Below are positions 24,874 to 33,423 of a stretch of 64,000 nucleotides of DNA, in pieces. The stretch covers positions 124,001 to 188,000 of the forward strand of contig NZ_RXHU01000015.1 of the NCBI RefSeq assembly GCF_003955665.1. The letters are read 5' to 3'. The position numbers and the translations under genes were made by a program. The stretch comes from Paenibacillus whitsoniae (lineage in GTDB: Bacteria > Bacillota > Bacilli > Paenibacillales > NBRC-103111). Numbering within the stretch: position 1 is the stretch's first letter; each line of letters starts with the position of its first letter. Below the pieces are notes generated by a model, which saw only the letters and a list, made by a program, of their open reading frames with translations, was not told the origin of the DNA and did no database searches.

Positions 24874-25291
24874 AAACGGCCGCAAGCGCGCCTAACTTAG
24901 CGAATATTCGCCTTTCAACACGTAACGGTTGTGGTGAGACTGTCGATTAATTGTGGCCAGTTTTATCCGTGAACGGACACTCGAAGAGAATGTGTATGAT
25001 TATTCGAATACATATTCAAAATCAGGCCTCAAATCACGAAATGTGTATGATATTTCGAATAGAATTGATTGATTTTATGGGAATGCAGCACATTATATAT
25101 GATTTTTCGTATACATTTTGTGTTCTCTCGCAGATTCCCAAAGCATAAACAATTAATCGACAGTCTCGTGGTAGCGGCTACTTGCCAGAAAACGGACGGA
25201 TTTCACCTTTTTTAGGCGAATAAGCGCTGTGGCAACCGCTATAATTTCAAACACAGCATTTTTAGGGAAATAGACGCTGTGACAACCGTTA
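24874..25291. repeat. Array F: four-unit repeat of the 37-kb family, split by a MITE
   Basis: Two inverted units (starts 24874 and 24923) and two direct units (25218-25241 and 25268-25291, exactly 50 bp apart) match the consensus AATAAGCGCTGTGGCAACCG + TTA seen at 37343-37526. The insertion 24936-25167 and one 5-bp duplication interrupt the second unit. Removing 237 bp restores TAACGGTTG-TGGTAGCGGCT, a recognisable unit, and a 58-bp central spacing like the 60 bp of the intact array. Confidence 0.75.
24936..25167. mobile_element. MITE-like element, 232 bp, 19-bp perfect TIRs, 5-bp TSD
   Basis: GAGACTGTCGATTAATTGT (24936-24954) is the exact reverse complement of 25149-25167. GTGGT directly flanks both sides (24931-24935 and 25168-25172), as expected for a 5-bp target duplication. 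No transposase is encoded. Inside are three copies of a TGTAT-N10-ATACA motif starting at 24993, 25044 and 25096 (51 and 52 bp apart); the middle copy lies within 2 bp of the element's midpoint. The TIR family could not be assigned from sequence alone. Confidence 0.88.
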
Positions 25292-25393
25292 ATCGACATC
25301 GCTGCCCGCTGCCACCAATGGGCTCCTCCGTCCTTCATGGACGGGAGCGTTTAGGGATGGCACAGAGCCGCTTCGAAGCTCTATATGCTTAGC

Positions 25394-25429
25394 AAAAAGG
25401 TGCCCCTTCAAATGAAGAGACACCTTTTT
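25394..25429 (-). terminator. Terminator after the giant SLH protein
   Basis: AAAAAGGTG / CACCTTTTT arms with a loop of about 18 nt; the arm abuts the stop codon at 25430. The minus-strand 3' arm ends in a TTTTT run. Confidence 0.65.
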
Positions 25430-28400
25430 TTATGGCCAAAGCTTCATCGCGCTATAAATCACCTGCGCACTCTCCGCGCGCGTCAACTCAGAGGCCGGGG
25501 CGAACAAGCCGCCCTCCCGTCCTGTAATGAGACCGAGCTGCGCTGCTTGACGGACGGCGGACTGTGCCCAATCGTGCACGTTCGCCATGTCAGCGAAGTC
25601 CGTAACCGCTGCCGATTCAGCCGGTTTGCCTTGCACTAGCGAAGTGGCTCTCACCAGCATAACCGCCATCTGCTCCCGGCTGACAGGGCTGTTCGGATCG
25701 AAGCGATCCCCAGTAACGCCGGTTACGATGCCAAGCTTATAGGCTGCTGCCACTTCTCCGGCAAACCAGTCGGATGCCTTCACATCCTGGAACGGAACAG
25801 CCGCAGCTCCCTTACTCAAGCCGAACGCCCTCACCAGCAGCGCAGCAAATTCGGCACGAGTCACGCTTCTCTCAGGCGAATACGAGTGATCATCCACGCC
25901 ATGGACAATCAGCTTCCGGCTCAGGTCATCGACGGCCGGATAGGCCCAATGGCTGGCCGACACATCGGCGTACGGCTTACTGAGTTCCAATACGCCATAT
26001 GCGCTAAAGTGGGAGACATCCGCAGTCATCGAACGCTTGTCTTCGGACAATTGCCCTTTGATATACTGCATCGTGCCGTCCTCCGCAATAAAATACACTC
26101 CCGCCTTGGAAGCGTCGACCCCCTCCGGTAGTACAAATGTAAGCGAAATCGGCGTGCGGAACGTATTAATGCCCTCTTTGGTACCATCCCCCGAAAGGGT
26201 ACTCAAATTAAAATTGTACATCGCAGCTGCTTTCAGCTGCGCCCCCTGCGCATGCTCCCCCTTGTCCACTAGAGCTTCCAGCTGCTCACCTTTAACCGGA
26301 ACGGCGGAGAACACAAGCTTAGCATCGGAACTTTTGCCAACCGCACTTTGCTCAATCGCAGACAAGACAGCTGCCGGAATAACGGCTGAAATCTCATTAA
26401 ATCTAAGCACAAGATCGTTGCCGCTTCCGATAGTGCTGCTTGCATTTGCCGGCAATTGAACAGTGTCGACATCCGCTTTTAGCTTCATAGTCGCTTGACC
26501 GCCATCAACTGTGAGTGCGCGCAGTTCAGACGCATCAACGCTTTGGACGGTGGAAACTTGTGGAACGCTAGGTGTCGTTGGACCTGACGTCGGATCCGTT
26601 CCTGGACCAGTCCCTGAATCCGTTCCTGGATCCGTTCCTGGATCCGTTCCTGGATCCGTCGACTGCACATACTGCAACGTCATGCTGTCGCTGGCTTCAC
26701 TTTCGTTATGGAGCCGGTCTGCAGCCGTCACGATGTACGTGTACGTTTCGCCGGATACAGCGCTCGCATCGACGAAGCTCTGCGCGACTCCTGGCCGTTT
26801 GCTAACGATTTGAATAATCGTTGCGGGATCCTCGATATTCGGTGCATGTTCCCCCGCTGCCCGATAGATGATATAGGACTTGGTGTCCTCCCCTGCATCC
26901 GTCCAGTTCAGCTGGACGCCCGAGCTGGCGGAGCTAACGGCCAGTCCTTGCACGGCATTCGGCGCTATGCTGTCCAGCCAGCTCATTTGCGGCGGCAGCG
27001 CTGGGTATTTAAATAGGCCGTTTTTCAAATTATTCGTGACATTCAGCGGGTTGCTAAGGAAAACGCTCGCCGAAAAGAACATCGTCCCCTTCACGTTCGC
27101 GAAGTTTCGATTGTAGCGAATCTGATTCGGAATCTGCTCCGGGTCGAGCCAGTTCGCATCGCTGCCATCACCGACTTTATACACGCCATTGCCTGTATAC
27201 AGGTTGATTGGCTTACCGTTAACTTGATCTTTCCACCAGTTCACGAGCTTATCGTAAGCCGCTGGACCGTAATTAATATACCAGTATAATTGCGGTGTAA
27301 TGTAATCCAGCCAGCCCATCTGCACCCATTTCAGCGTATCCGCATAGATCGCGTCGTAGCTTTGCAGCCCGCTCGTATCGGAGCCTCCCGAGAACGACGA
27401 TTTGTTTCGCCAGATGCCGAACGGACTGATGCCGAATTGGACATAGGGCTTTTCCTGTTTGATTTGCGCGGATAAACTTTGGATTAATGTGTCGACATTG
27501 TTTCTGCGCCAATCGGCCAAGGACATGGTGCCGCCGTATTGGGCATATTCATTGCTGTCCGGGTAATTGACGCCTTCGACCGGATATGGATAGAAATAGT
27601 CGTCGAAATGAACGCCGTCAATATCATATTTTTTCACAACTTCCATCACGCTGTCGATGACGTACTGTTTCACAGCCGGAATTCCCGGATTGTAGCCCAG
27701 TTTGCCGCCATACGCGATCACCCACTCCGGATGCAATTTCGCCGGACTGTTCGAAGCGAGCGCGTCTGTCTTCAAATCGTTTCTCACCCTGTATGGGTTA
27801 AACCACGCATGGAACTCGATATTGCGCTTGTGCGCTTCCTCGATCATAAATGCAAGCGGATCATAGCCCGGATCTTTGCCCGCTACGCCAGTCAGCCACT
27901 CCGACCAAGGATTAAGCTGAGACGGATAAAGCGCATCGGAAGTCGGTCTGATTTGCACAATAACCGTATTAATACCATTCATAGCCAATTGATCCAACGT
28001 ATCTTTAAAATCTTGCCGCTGCTGTGCCGCATTCGTGACGCCTTTCTTCGGCCAGTCAATATTCTCGACAGAGGAGATCCAAGCGGCTCTCATCTCCCTT
28101 TTCGGACTGACGGATGCCTGCGCCGTGTTGACCACGAGCGAGTAGTTGGCCGTTTTGCCTCCATAAGTCGCTGTTATGACTGTCACCCCCAAGCTGTTCG
28201 CTGTAATTAGCCCTGAAGAAGAAATGCCTGCAATCGCTGGCGTACTGCTCTGGTAGCTCACTCCCTGGGTCAAGGGAACCGGTGATTGCGGCTGATCCAG
28301 CACATTATAAATCGCGTTCACATTGGCCTGGAACGTATCCCCTGCTGTAAGAGATTTCATATTGACCAACTGGATGCCGGCGAGCACTGGGATTGGAGGC

Positions 28401-29875
28401 GTCACCGTCAGTTGGAAGGAGGCGTTCTGTCCCCCATATGCTACAGAAATCGTAGCCGTTCCAGGGATAATCGCCTTCAATTTGACGTTACTGTCGATAG
28501 CAGCAACAGAAGGGTTCGAGCTTGAATATACCGCGCCGCTGTCTTTCGTAACATCCAGGAGACCTGTATCCGAAGCAAATTGGGCCATCAACTGCACATC
28601 AGCGGACCGGGTTATTTCCATCGTGGAAGGCCCAAAAAGCTGTATCGATTGCACCGGAGGTTTCGCATCGCTCACTGTCAGGTCAAACACGGCAGGCTGC
28701 GCGTCTGCATACAGCGCCACAATGGACGTTTTCCCTGCTTGTAAAGCCGTAACTTTCCCGTTCGCATCCACAGCAGCAATATCCGGACGACTGCTTAGGT
28801 AGGTGACCCCGTTCGTTGCTTGTTCAGGGGCCGTGCTGTCTTTTTTTGTGATGTAAGCCGAAGCCGTTCTCGTATCTCCCACCTGCATCGGGGCAAGCCC
28901 GCGAAGATCGAGACCGAATGTCGTCGTTTGCCCATAAAACACGCTCAGTTGATCGAAGTAGATCGCGCCTTTGGTATACTTCAGACTGTTCGTTTCAACC
29001 AAATATAGGTCCATGAACTTAAAAGGGCCCGTTTGTCCGGTAATGTCAGCGGTCACATACTTCCACCCGTTCCAGTTGAAACCCGAGCTAGAGGTAAAAT
29101 CAACCGTGAAGGACGTGTTTGCACTATTTCTCAAACGCGCACGAAGCCAGTGATTGCCTTGATCCCCGTACACCCAAACCCCGATCTTCGTCGGTGTTCC
29201 GGGAATTACACGATCCAGACTGCCTGTCGTCATATCGCGAGTGCTTACATATACAGCCTTCGTTCCCGTCTCCGGGCCGGTCGTCAAATCATAAGCCAGC
29301 TTGCCGGCATGGCTGCCGTACAGTACGGAAACTGCCGAGCGGTCTACGCTCGAGACGGTCGCACCGACAGCGGAACCTGACGGAAGCCGGTCAGCCGACA
29401 GCACGGTTTTACCATTTTTAACTAGACTCTCGAAATCTTCAAAAATCGCAGCCACATTATTGCCAACGAGTACGAGATAGTCTGCCGTAAGCCCGTCATA
29501 GGTCGCATGGACGTAGCCATAAGCAAACCTGCCCGCCACTGCCACCGCCGTCAGCACACCGCTCGCCGAAACCGTGCCAATGCTGGCATCCGCTGTCCAT
29601 ACTGCTTGACTATTGGCAAGCGTTGTCGGATTGCCGCCAAAATCATAGCCGGTCAACGTCAAGGTCTGCGTCGATCCGGGAGCGATGATCAGTGCATTGG
29701 AAGCGATTTCAATTCTGCTGTAGGTCGCACTTGTCACACTGGAGGTACCGGCATCGCCAGATTCACCGGGAACCATTTCGTTAGCGCTTACAATGGATCT
29801 AGAGAAAGAGCAGAACAGCATAATGATGGCTAGAAGCAAAGCACATGGGGATCGGAATCTTTTCCTGTTAATCAA
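25430..29875 (-). CDS. Giant cell-surface GHL10-like glycosidase with Big2, FnIII and SLH domains (1481 aa)
   Basis: A secreted 1481-residue protein. A signal peptide (FRSPCALLLAIIMLFCSFSRSIVSA) is followed by a Big2-like domain (about 50-130), a carbohydrate-binding-like beta domain (about 135-315) and three more Big2-like domains (about 320-590). The family-10-like hydrolase domain spans about 595-960 (REMRAAWISSVENIDWPKKG, IVQIRPTSDALYPS, FHAWFNPYRV, DGVHFDDYFYPY). Then come FnIII (about 975-1060), a PGTDPGTDPGTD linker, an unassigned beta domain and three SLH domains (about 1275-1481). The SLH domains should bind it to pyruvylated cell-wall polymer. The GHL10 family acts on glycans, but the substrate is unknown. 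Single gene. Confidence 0.9.
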   Translation of the reverse strand: MINRKRFRSPCALLLAIIMLFCSFSRSIVSANEMVPGESGDAGTSSVTSATYSRIEIASNALIIAPGSTQTLTLTGYDFGGNPTTLANSQAVWTADASIGTVSASGVLTAVAVAGRFAYGYVHATYDGLTADYLVLVGNNVAAIFEDFESLVKNGKTVLSADRLPSGSAVGATVSSVDRSAVSVLYGSHAGKLAYDLTTGPETGTKAVYVSTRDMTTGSLDRVIPGTPTKIGVWVYGDQGNHWLRARLRNSANTSFTVDFTSSSGFNWNGWKYVTADITGQTGPFKFMDLYLVETNSLKYTKGAIYFDQLSVFYGQTTTFGLDLRGLAPMQVGDTRTASAYITKKDSTAPEQATNGVTYLSSRPDIAAVDANGKVTALQAGKTSIVALYADAQPAVFDLTVSDAKPPVQSIQLFGPSTMEITRSADVQLMAQFASDTGLLDVTKDSGAVYSSSNPSVAAIDSNVKLKAIIPGTATISVAYGGQNASFQLTVTPPIPVLAGIQLVNMKSLTAGDTFQANVNAIYNVLDQPQSPVPLTQGVSYQSSTPAIAGISSSGLITANSLGVTVITATYGGKTANYSLVVNTAQASVSPKREMRAAWISSVENIDWPKKGVTNAAQQRQDFKDTLDQLAMNGINTVIVQIRPTSDALYPSQLNPWSEWLTGVAGKDPGYDPLAFMIEEAHKRNIEFHAWFNPYRVRNDLKTDALASNSPAKLHPEWVIAYGGKLGYNPGIPAVKQYVIDSVMEVVKKYDIDGVHFDDYFYPYPVEGVNYPDSNEYAQYGGTMSLADWRRNNVDTLIQSLSAQIKQEKPYVQFGISPFGIWRNKSSFSGGSDTSGLQSYDAIYADTLKWVQMGWLDYITPQLYWYINYGPAAYDKLVNWWKDQVNGKPINLYTGNGVYKVGDGSDANWLDPEQIPNQIRYNRNFANVKGTMFFSASVFLSNPLNVTNNLKNGLFKYPALPPQMSWLDSIAPNAVQGLAVSSASSGVQLNWTDAGEDTKSYIIYRAAGEHAPNIEDPATIIQIVSKRPGVAQSFVDASAVSGETYTYIVTAADRLHNESEASDSMTLQYVQSTDPGTDPGTDPGTDSGTGPGTDPTSGPTTPSVPQVSTVQSVDASELRALTVDGGQATMKLKADVDTVQLPANASSTIGSGNDLVLRFNEISAVIPAAVLSAIEQSAVGKSSDAKLVFSAVPVKGEQLEALVDKGEHAQGAQLKAAAMYNFNLSTLSGDGTKEGINTFRTPISLTFVLPEGVDASKAGVYFIAEDGTMQYIKGQLSEDKRSMTADVSHFSAYGVLELSKPYADVSASHWAYPAVDDLSRKLIVHGVDDHSYSPERSVTRAEFAALLVRAFGLSKGAAAVPFQDVKASDWFAGEVAAAYKLGIVTGVTGDRFDPNSPVSREQMAVMLVRATSLVQGKPAESAAVTDFADMANVHDWAQSAVRQAAQLGLITGREGGLFAPASELTRAESAQVIYSAMKLWP

Positions 29876-30027
29876 TTTTTCGCCTCCTAAAGATGGAATG
29901 AATTGTCATGCTTTGGGGCCATTATAAACGAAGTCGCTTACATTCTGCAATAAAATTTTAAAAAATACATTTACATTGAAATAAAATTTTGAATTAAAAG
30001 TCGAAATGTGACGAAAGTCTTGGGAAT

Positions 30028-30070
30028 GAAAAAAAGACGACCCTCCCTTCGTGTGGGATAAAAGTCGCCT
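30028..30070 (-). terminator. Terminator after the P-loop kinase gene
   Basis: Minus strand: AGGCGAC pairs with GTCGTCT (one G-U) around an inner CCC/GGG, followed by TTTTTTTC. Confidence 0.65.
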
Positions 30071-30074
30071 TTCC

Positions 30075-30605
30075 TCAAGCGGAAGTCCCTCTCGTATACG
30101 CCAAAAAAGAAAGGATCGTCGCTATGCTGCTCTCTATCGGCAGAACCGTATCGACAGACAGTTCTCCAGCCATATGCGCGTCCGGCGCGTTATAATGACT
30201 ATGCAGCGTTTCCAAATCCGTGATGCGTTGATTCGGCAGCGGGTTCACGCTTCGCGCAGCAAGCCGCTGCGCCCACACCCGCTCGTCGCTGCAGTGGCAA
30301 TGGATCGTTGCGAGCACGCCGCCGCGTTCAGCAATCCACGACTTTAGACGCAGCACATCGTCCGGCTGATTGAAGCCAAAGTCCAAGATGACATGCGCTT
30401 TTGCAGAGATGACGTCCGCCAGAAACCGGTACAAAAAATCAAAACAAATCCGATTCCTGACGCTGTGCTCCTGCACACTGCCTGCAACCGTGTCGTAGAT
30501 GTCATCTTTATGCAGCACCGGATACGCAAGCCTCTTCGCAAGCTCGTTCGACAACGTCGACTTCCCCGTCCCTGCCCGGCCTCGGAGCAAAATGATCATC
30601 GACAT
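30075..30605 (-). CDS. P-loop kinase-like protein (AAA_33 type)
   Basis: A 176-residue soluble P-loop protein with Walker A GRAGTGKST at residue 9 and a kinase-like lid arrangement (VLHKDDIYDTVAG, AHVILDFGFNQPDDVLRL, CSDERVWAQRLAARSVN). This pattern is common in small-molecule or nucleotide kinases such as zeta-toxin-like and gluconate-kinase-like proteins. Substrate unknown. The start at 30603-30605 lies 3-7 bp after AGGAGGAGG; the next ATG, two codons on, is equally possible. Confidence 0.82.
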   Translation of the reverse strand: MSMIILLRGRAGTGKSTLSNELAKRLAYPVLHKDDIYDTVAGSVQEHSVRNRICFDFLYRFLADVISAKAHVILDFGFNQPDDVLRLKSWIAERGGVLATIHCHCSDERVWAQRLAARSVNPLPNQRITDLETLHSHYNAPDAHMAGELSVDTVLPIESSIATILSFLAYTRGTSA

Positions 30606-30718
30606 GCCCCTCCTCCTAGTCGTTGTATCCATCTGAAACAACCTCACTAAGAAGACTTCCGGCCGTTATAAAAAGTTCATCGCGCTCCGCTCTTCCCGTC
30701 AGCAGCCTTATAACGAAC

Positions 30719-30759
30719 AAAAAGCTTCCCATTCGCATAACGAATGGAAAGCTTTTTTG
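30719..30759 (-). terminator. Strong bidirectional terminator
   Basis: AAGCTTCCCATTCG and CGAATGGAAAGCTT form a 14-bp, nearly perfect stem with a 5-nt loop and A/T runs on both sides. It follows the 55-aa gene on the minus strand. Confidence 0.8.
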
Positions 30760-30762
30760 TGG

Positions 30763-30930
30763 CTACTCCAGCTCATCCAATTCGGAGCTATCCTCGTTCG
30801 CCGCCGCTTCGATGGCCTGATCGACCTCGCTGGCTCCCTGAATTTGCTGTGCAGCTTCTGCTTGCTTGTTCAGCTGCTCCACAATCTGACCTGCGCCATG
30901 CGCGCCTTGGTGTCCTCTGCTTGATGTCAT
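30763..30930 (-). CDS. Small acidic hydrophilic protein (55 aa)
   Basis: A 55-residue protein, MTSSRGHQGAHGAGQIVEQLNKQAEAAQQIQGASEVDQAI..., rich in Gln, Ala and Glu with no Cys or Trp. It is probably helical and resembles small spore-type or stress hydrophilic proteins, but no family was identified. AAAGGAG lies 9 bp before the ATG at 30928-30930, and a strong terminator follows the stop, so the gene is probably real. Confidence 0.72.
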   Translation of the reverse strand: MTSSRGHQGAHGAGQIVEQLNKQAEAAQQIQGASEVDQAIEAAANEDSSELDELE

Positions 30931-31004
30931 GGGCTCGACTCCTTTTTGCCAAAATCATGTAGTACCCGTATAGTATGGCGCGAATTAGAGCCGCTATGCA
31001 TCCC

Positions 31005-32678
31005 TTACACTTGAATAATGATCGGAAGAATCATGGGCCGCCGCTGCGTCTTCATAAATAAAAACTTACCTACCGCTTCCTTGAGCGCCTGCTTGTACAA
31101 CCCCCATTGCGTAGCTTCCTCGTCCTGCAGCTGCGTAACCGCCGCAAGCGCAATACGTTGAACTTCGTCCATTAATGCTTCGGACTCTTTCACGTATACG
31201 AAGCCGCGCGAGATGACATCGGGTCCCGATACCAATTTGCCGTCCGATTTGGCCAAGGACAGAACAAAGATGAGAATTCCATCCTCGGACAGCACCTTCC
31301 GGTCCCGCAGTACAATGTTGCCGACATCTCCGATCCCAAGCCCGTCGACCAGCGTATTGCCGTTCGGCACCCGGCGTCCTTGCTGCGCCTCGCCATTCCT
31401 GAAATCGACTGCCTCTCCATTGTTAACGATAAAAATGCGCTCCGGCGCCACCCCAACCGCTTCCGCCAGCAATCGATGCTGATACAGCATCCGGTATTCT
31501 CCGTGAATCGGGATAAAATAAGTCGGCTTCATCAGCGTCAGCATCAGCTTCAGCTCCTCCTGACTCGCATGCCCGGAGACGTGCATGCCGGTGACCGAGC
31601 CTGAGCCGTAAATGACCTTGACGCCTCTAATAAACAAATTGTCCACGATCCGCGCGACATTTCGCTCATTCCCCGGAATCGGGGTCGCCGCTAAAATGAC
31701 CGTATCCCCGCTCGACACTTCCACCTGCCGGTGCGTGCCGCTCGCGAGGCGGGACAGCGCCGCCATCGGCTCGCCCTGGCTTCCCGTACACAGCACGGCA
31801 ATCTCATGCGGCTTGAAGCGGCCCACCTCATTCGCCTCGACCAGCATGCCCGGCGGCATCGCGAGATAACCCAGCGCCAAAGAGATGTCGACCACATTCA
31901 CCATGCTTCTGCCGAGCAGAGCGATTTTGCGGTTCGTTTTCTCCGCGGCATCAATGACTTGCTGAAGCCGATTCACATTCGATGCGAAGGTGGAGATAAA
32001 GATTTTGCCCGTCGCTTTGGTGAACGCCTCCAGAATATGATCCCCCACTGTTCGCTCCGACGGGGTAAAACCCGGCCGCTCCGCGTTCGTGCTCTCCGAG
32101 AGCAGCGCAAGCACACCCTTTTGCCCGATCGCCGCCATCTTGTGAATATCCGCATGCTGGTGATTGGCCGGGGTCAAATCAAATTTAAAATCCCCCGTAT
32201 GCACCACGGTTCCCTGCGGGGTTTCAAAAACGATCCCCAAGCAGTCCGGGATGCTGTGGTTCGTGCGAAAGAAACTGAGCGGAATGCGGCCCAGCGTCAA
32301 CGTTGCCTCCGCATCGATTTCGTGCAAGCTGGTCGCGCTGAGCAGGCCGTGCTCTTTCAGCTTGATCTCAATTAAGCCAAGCGTCAGCCGGGTCGCATAG
32401 ATCGGCATGCTCAGCTGCTTGATAATATACGGGATGCCGCCGATATGGTCCTCGTGCCCGTGAGTGATGACGAGCCCTCTGACTTTTGAAGCATTTTCGA
32501 GCAAATACGTAATATCCGGGACGATCAAATCGATGCCGAGCAAGCTCTCGTCCGGAAATTTGGAGCCGCAGTCAATGACGATCATATCGTCGCCGTACTG
32601 AAGGACATACATGTTTTTCCCGATTTCATGGACGCCCCCGAGGGCAAAAATGGATAGCAAATCTTGGTTGGATGCCAC
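31005..32678 (-). CDS. rnj: Ribonuclease J
   Basis: A 557-residue metallo-beta-lactamase/beta-CASP ribonuclease for mRNA and rRNA processing. The motif HGHEDHIGGIPY gives the zinc ligands, followed by VVHTGDFKFDLTP, SESTNAERPGFTPSE, the beta-CASP region (FASNVNRLQQV, CTGSQGEPMAALSRLASG), SGHASQEEL and IPIHGEYRML. The start is GTG at 32676-32678 (VASNQDLLSIFALGGVHEIGKN), set by GGAGG 8 bp upstream; upstream in-frame codons lack family similarity. This may be a second RNase J paralogue, since firmicutes usually have J1 and J2; which one cannot be told here. Confidence 0.94.
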   Translation of the reverse strand: MASNQDLLSIFALGGVHEIGKNMYVLQYGDDMIVIDCGSKFPDESLLGIDLIVPDITYLLENASKVRGLVITHGHEDHIGGIPYIIKQLSMPIYATRLTLGLIEIKLKEHGLLSATSLHEIDAEATLTLGRIPLSFFRTNHSIPDCLGIVFETPQGTVVHTGDFKFDLTPANHQHADIHKMAAIGQKGVLALLSESTNAERPGFTPSERTVGDHILEAFTKATGKIFISTFASNVNRLQQVIDAAEKTNRKIALLGRSMVNVVDISLALGYLAMPPGMLVEANEVGRFKPHEIAVLCTGSQGEPMAALSRLASGTHRQVEVSSGDTVILAATPIPGNERNVARIVDNLFIRGVKVIYGSGSVTGMHVSGHASQEELKLMLTLMKPTYFIPIHGEYRMLYQHRLLAEAVGVAPERIFIVNNGEAVDFRNGEAQQGRRVPNGNTLVDGLGIGDVGNIVLRDRKVLSEDGILIFVLSLAKSDGKLVSGPDVISRGFVYVKESEALMDEVQRIALAAVTQLQDEEATQWGLYKQALKEAVGKFLFMKTQRRPMILPIIIQV

Positions 32679-32942
32679 GACGAAAACCTCCGTTATTGCT
32701 GAAAATGTGCAGCTATAGTGTGCCAAAAGCACCCAGTTTACATGCATGCGCTGGCGGTTTCCGGCTGAAATGGCTGTGGCATGCGGAATTTCAAATATTC
32801 CTTGATGAGAAAACAAATTCGCTTACCGCCTGCCGCCTTAACCTGACAGCATCGCCTTTGCCCCTACTTTTTGCGCGTTCCTCGATCATTTTGCTTGTGC
32901 GGGGTGTCCTCACACCTTCCTGCCCGACCCTCCGATTGCCAA

Positions 32943-33133
32943 CTGTAAAAAGTACAGCAAATCGGGCCGAAAATAGGCAAATCGCGAGAAATCCTGCATT
33001 TTATACAGTAGAAAATCGGATAAATACGTTTGCAAACGCTTTCACAGGTGCGACTAACAAAATCACCTGTACTTTTTACAGGTTGTTCCACGAAAATAAG
33101 CCTGATTGGCAAAATTTGATGTACAAAATACAG
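32943..33133. repeat. Four-palindrome intergenic array B (CTGTA-N5-TACAG)
   Basis: Four 15-bp imperfect palindromes start at 32943, 32994, 33067 and 33119 (spacings 51, 73 and 52 bp). Arms are CTGTA/TACAG, with one changed base in copies 2 and 4, and A/T-rich 5-nt loops. Copy 3 extends to ACCTGTA/TACAGGT. A perfect 12-bp palindrome, CGTTTGCAAACG (33027-33038), lies within 6 bp of the midpoint. The DNA between copies 1-2 resembles the reverse complement of that between copies 3-4 (shared CAAAT...GCC...GGC...CG.G). Confidence 0.8.
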
Positions 33134-33206
33134 GTTTATGCAAGTTGGGGACGCTAGGGGACGCCTAGGGTACGTTGGAAAGGTGCCGCCCGTCCATGTT
33201 CCCCGC

Positions 33207-33355
33207 CAATTTCATCTACTTACCGCCCAACCCCCACACCCCACTCCATCACCAATTCCATCTACTTTGCCGCTTCCCCTACTTCGACGCCAATTCCATC
33301 TACTTTACCGCTCGGCCCGCTCGGCCCGCTCCATCAAGCTCCATCTACTTTGCCG
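33207..33355. repeat. Direct-repeat cluster with CCATCTACTTTGCCGC core
   Basis: Four direct copies of (C/T)CATCTACTT(T/A)(G/A)CCGC begin at 33212, 33258, 33296 and 33341 (spacings 46, 38 and 45 bp), three of them preceded by CAATT. The units are not palindromic, unlike array B next to them. A short CGGCCCGCT doublet lies at 33313-33330. Confidence 0.75.
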
Positions 33356-33423
33356 CTCCCCCAACTCCATCACTAATGCCGTCTGCCCTCGCTCTACGTC
33401 AGCCCTCAGCCCCTCGCCAACTT

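Larger units (their letters stand above)
24785..25393. other. Gene-free convergent intergenic region with nested repeats
   Basis: About 600 bp between the AraC gene and the giant SLH protein, both ending here. It holds a four-unit repeat array (24874-25291) interrupted by a MITE-like insertion (24936-25167). A 65-codon reading frame inside the insertion has no ribosome site and is not considered a gene. Confidence 0.75.
32679..33423. other. 745-bp intergenic region with two different repeat arrays
   Basis: No gene could be supported. The half near RNase J holds array B (32943-33133). The half near the LysR gene holds a direct-repeat cluster (33207-33355) in very C-rich DNA. Reading frames here are low-complexity. 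Confidence 0.75.

Noticed and set aside
24951..25148. 65-codon plus-strand reading frame inside the MITE-like element.
   Set aside because: No ribosome site, composition follows the repeats, and it lies wholly within a non-coding inverted-repeat element.
32672..33157. 161-codon plus-strand reading frame upstream of RNase J.
   Set aside because: It begins antisense to the RNase J start, crosses array B, and has no ribosome site or recognisable domain.
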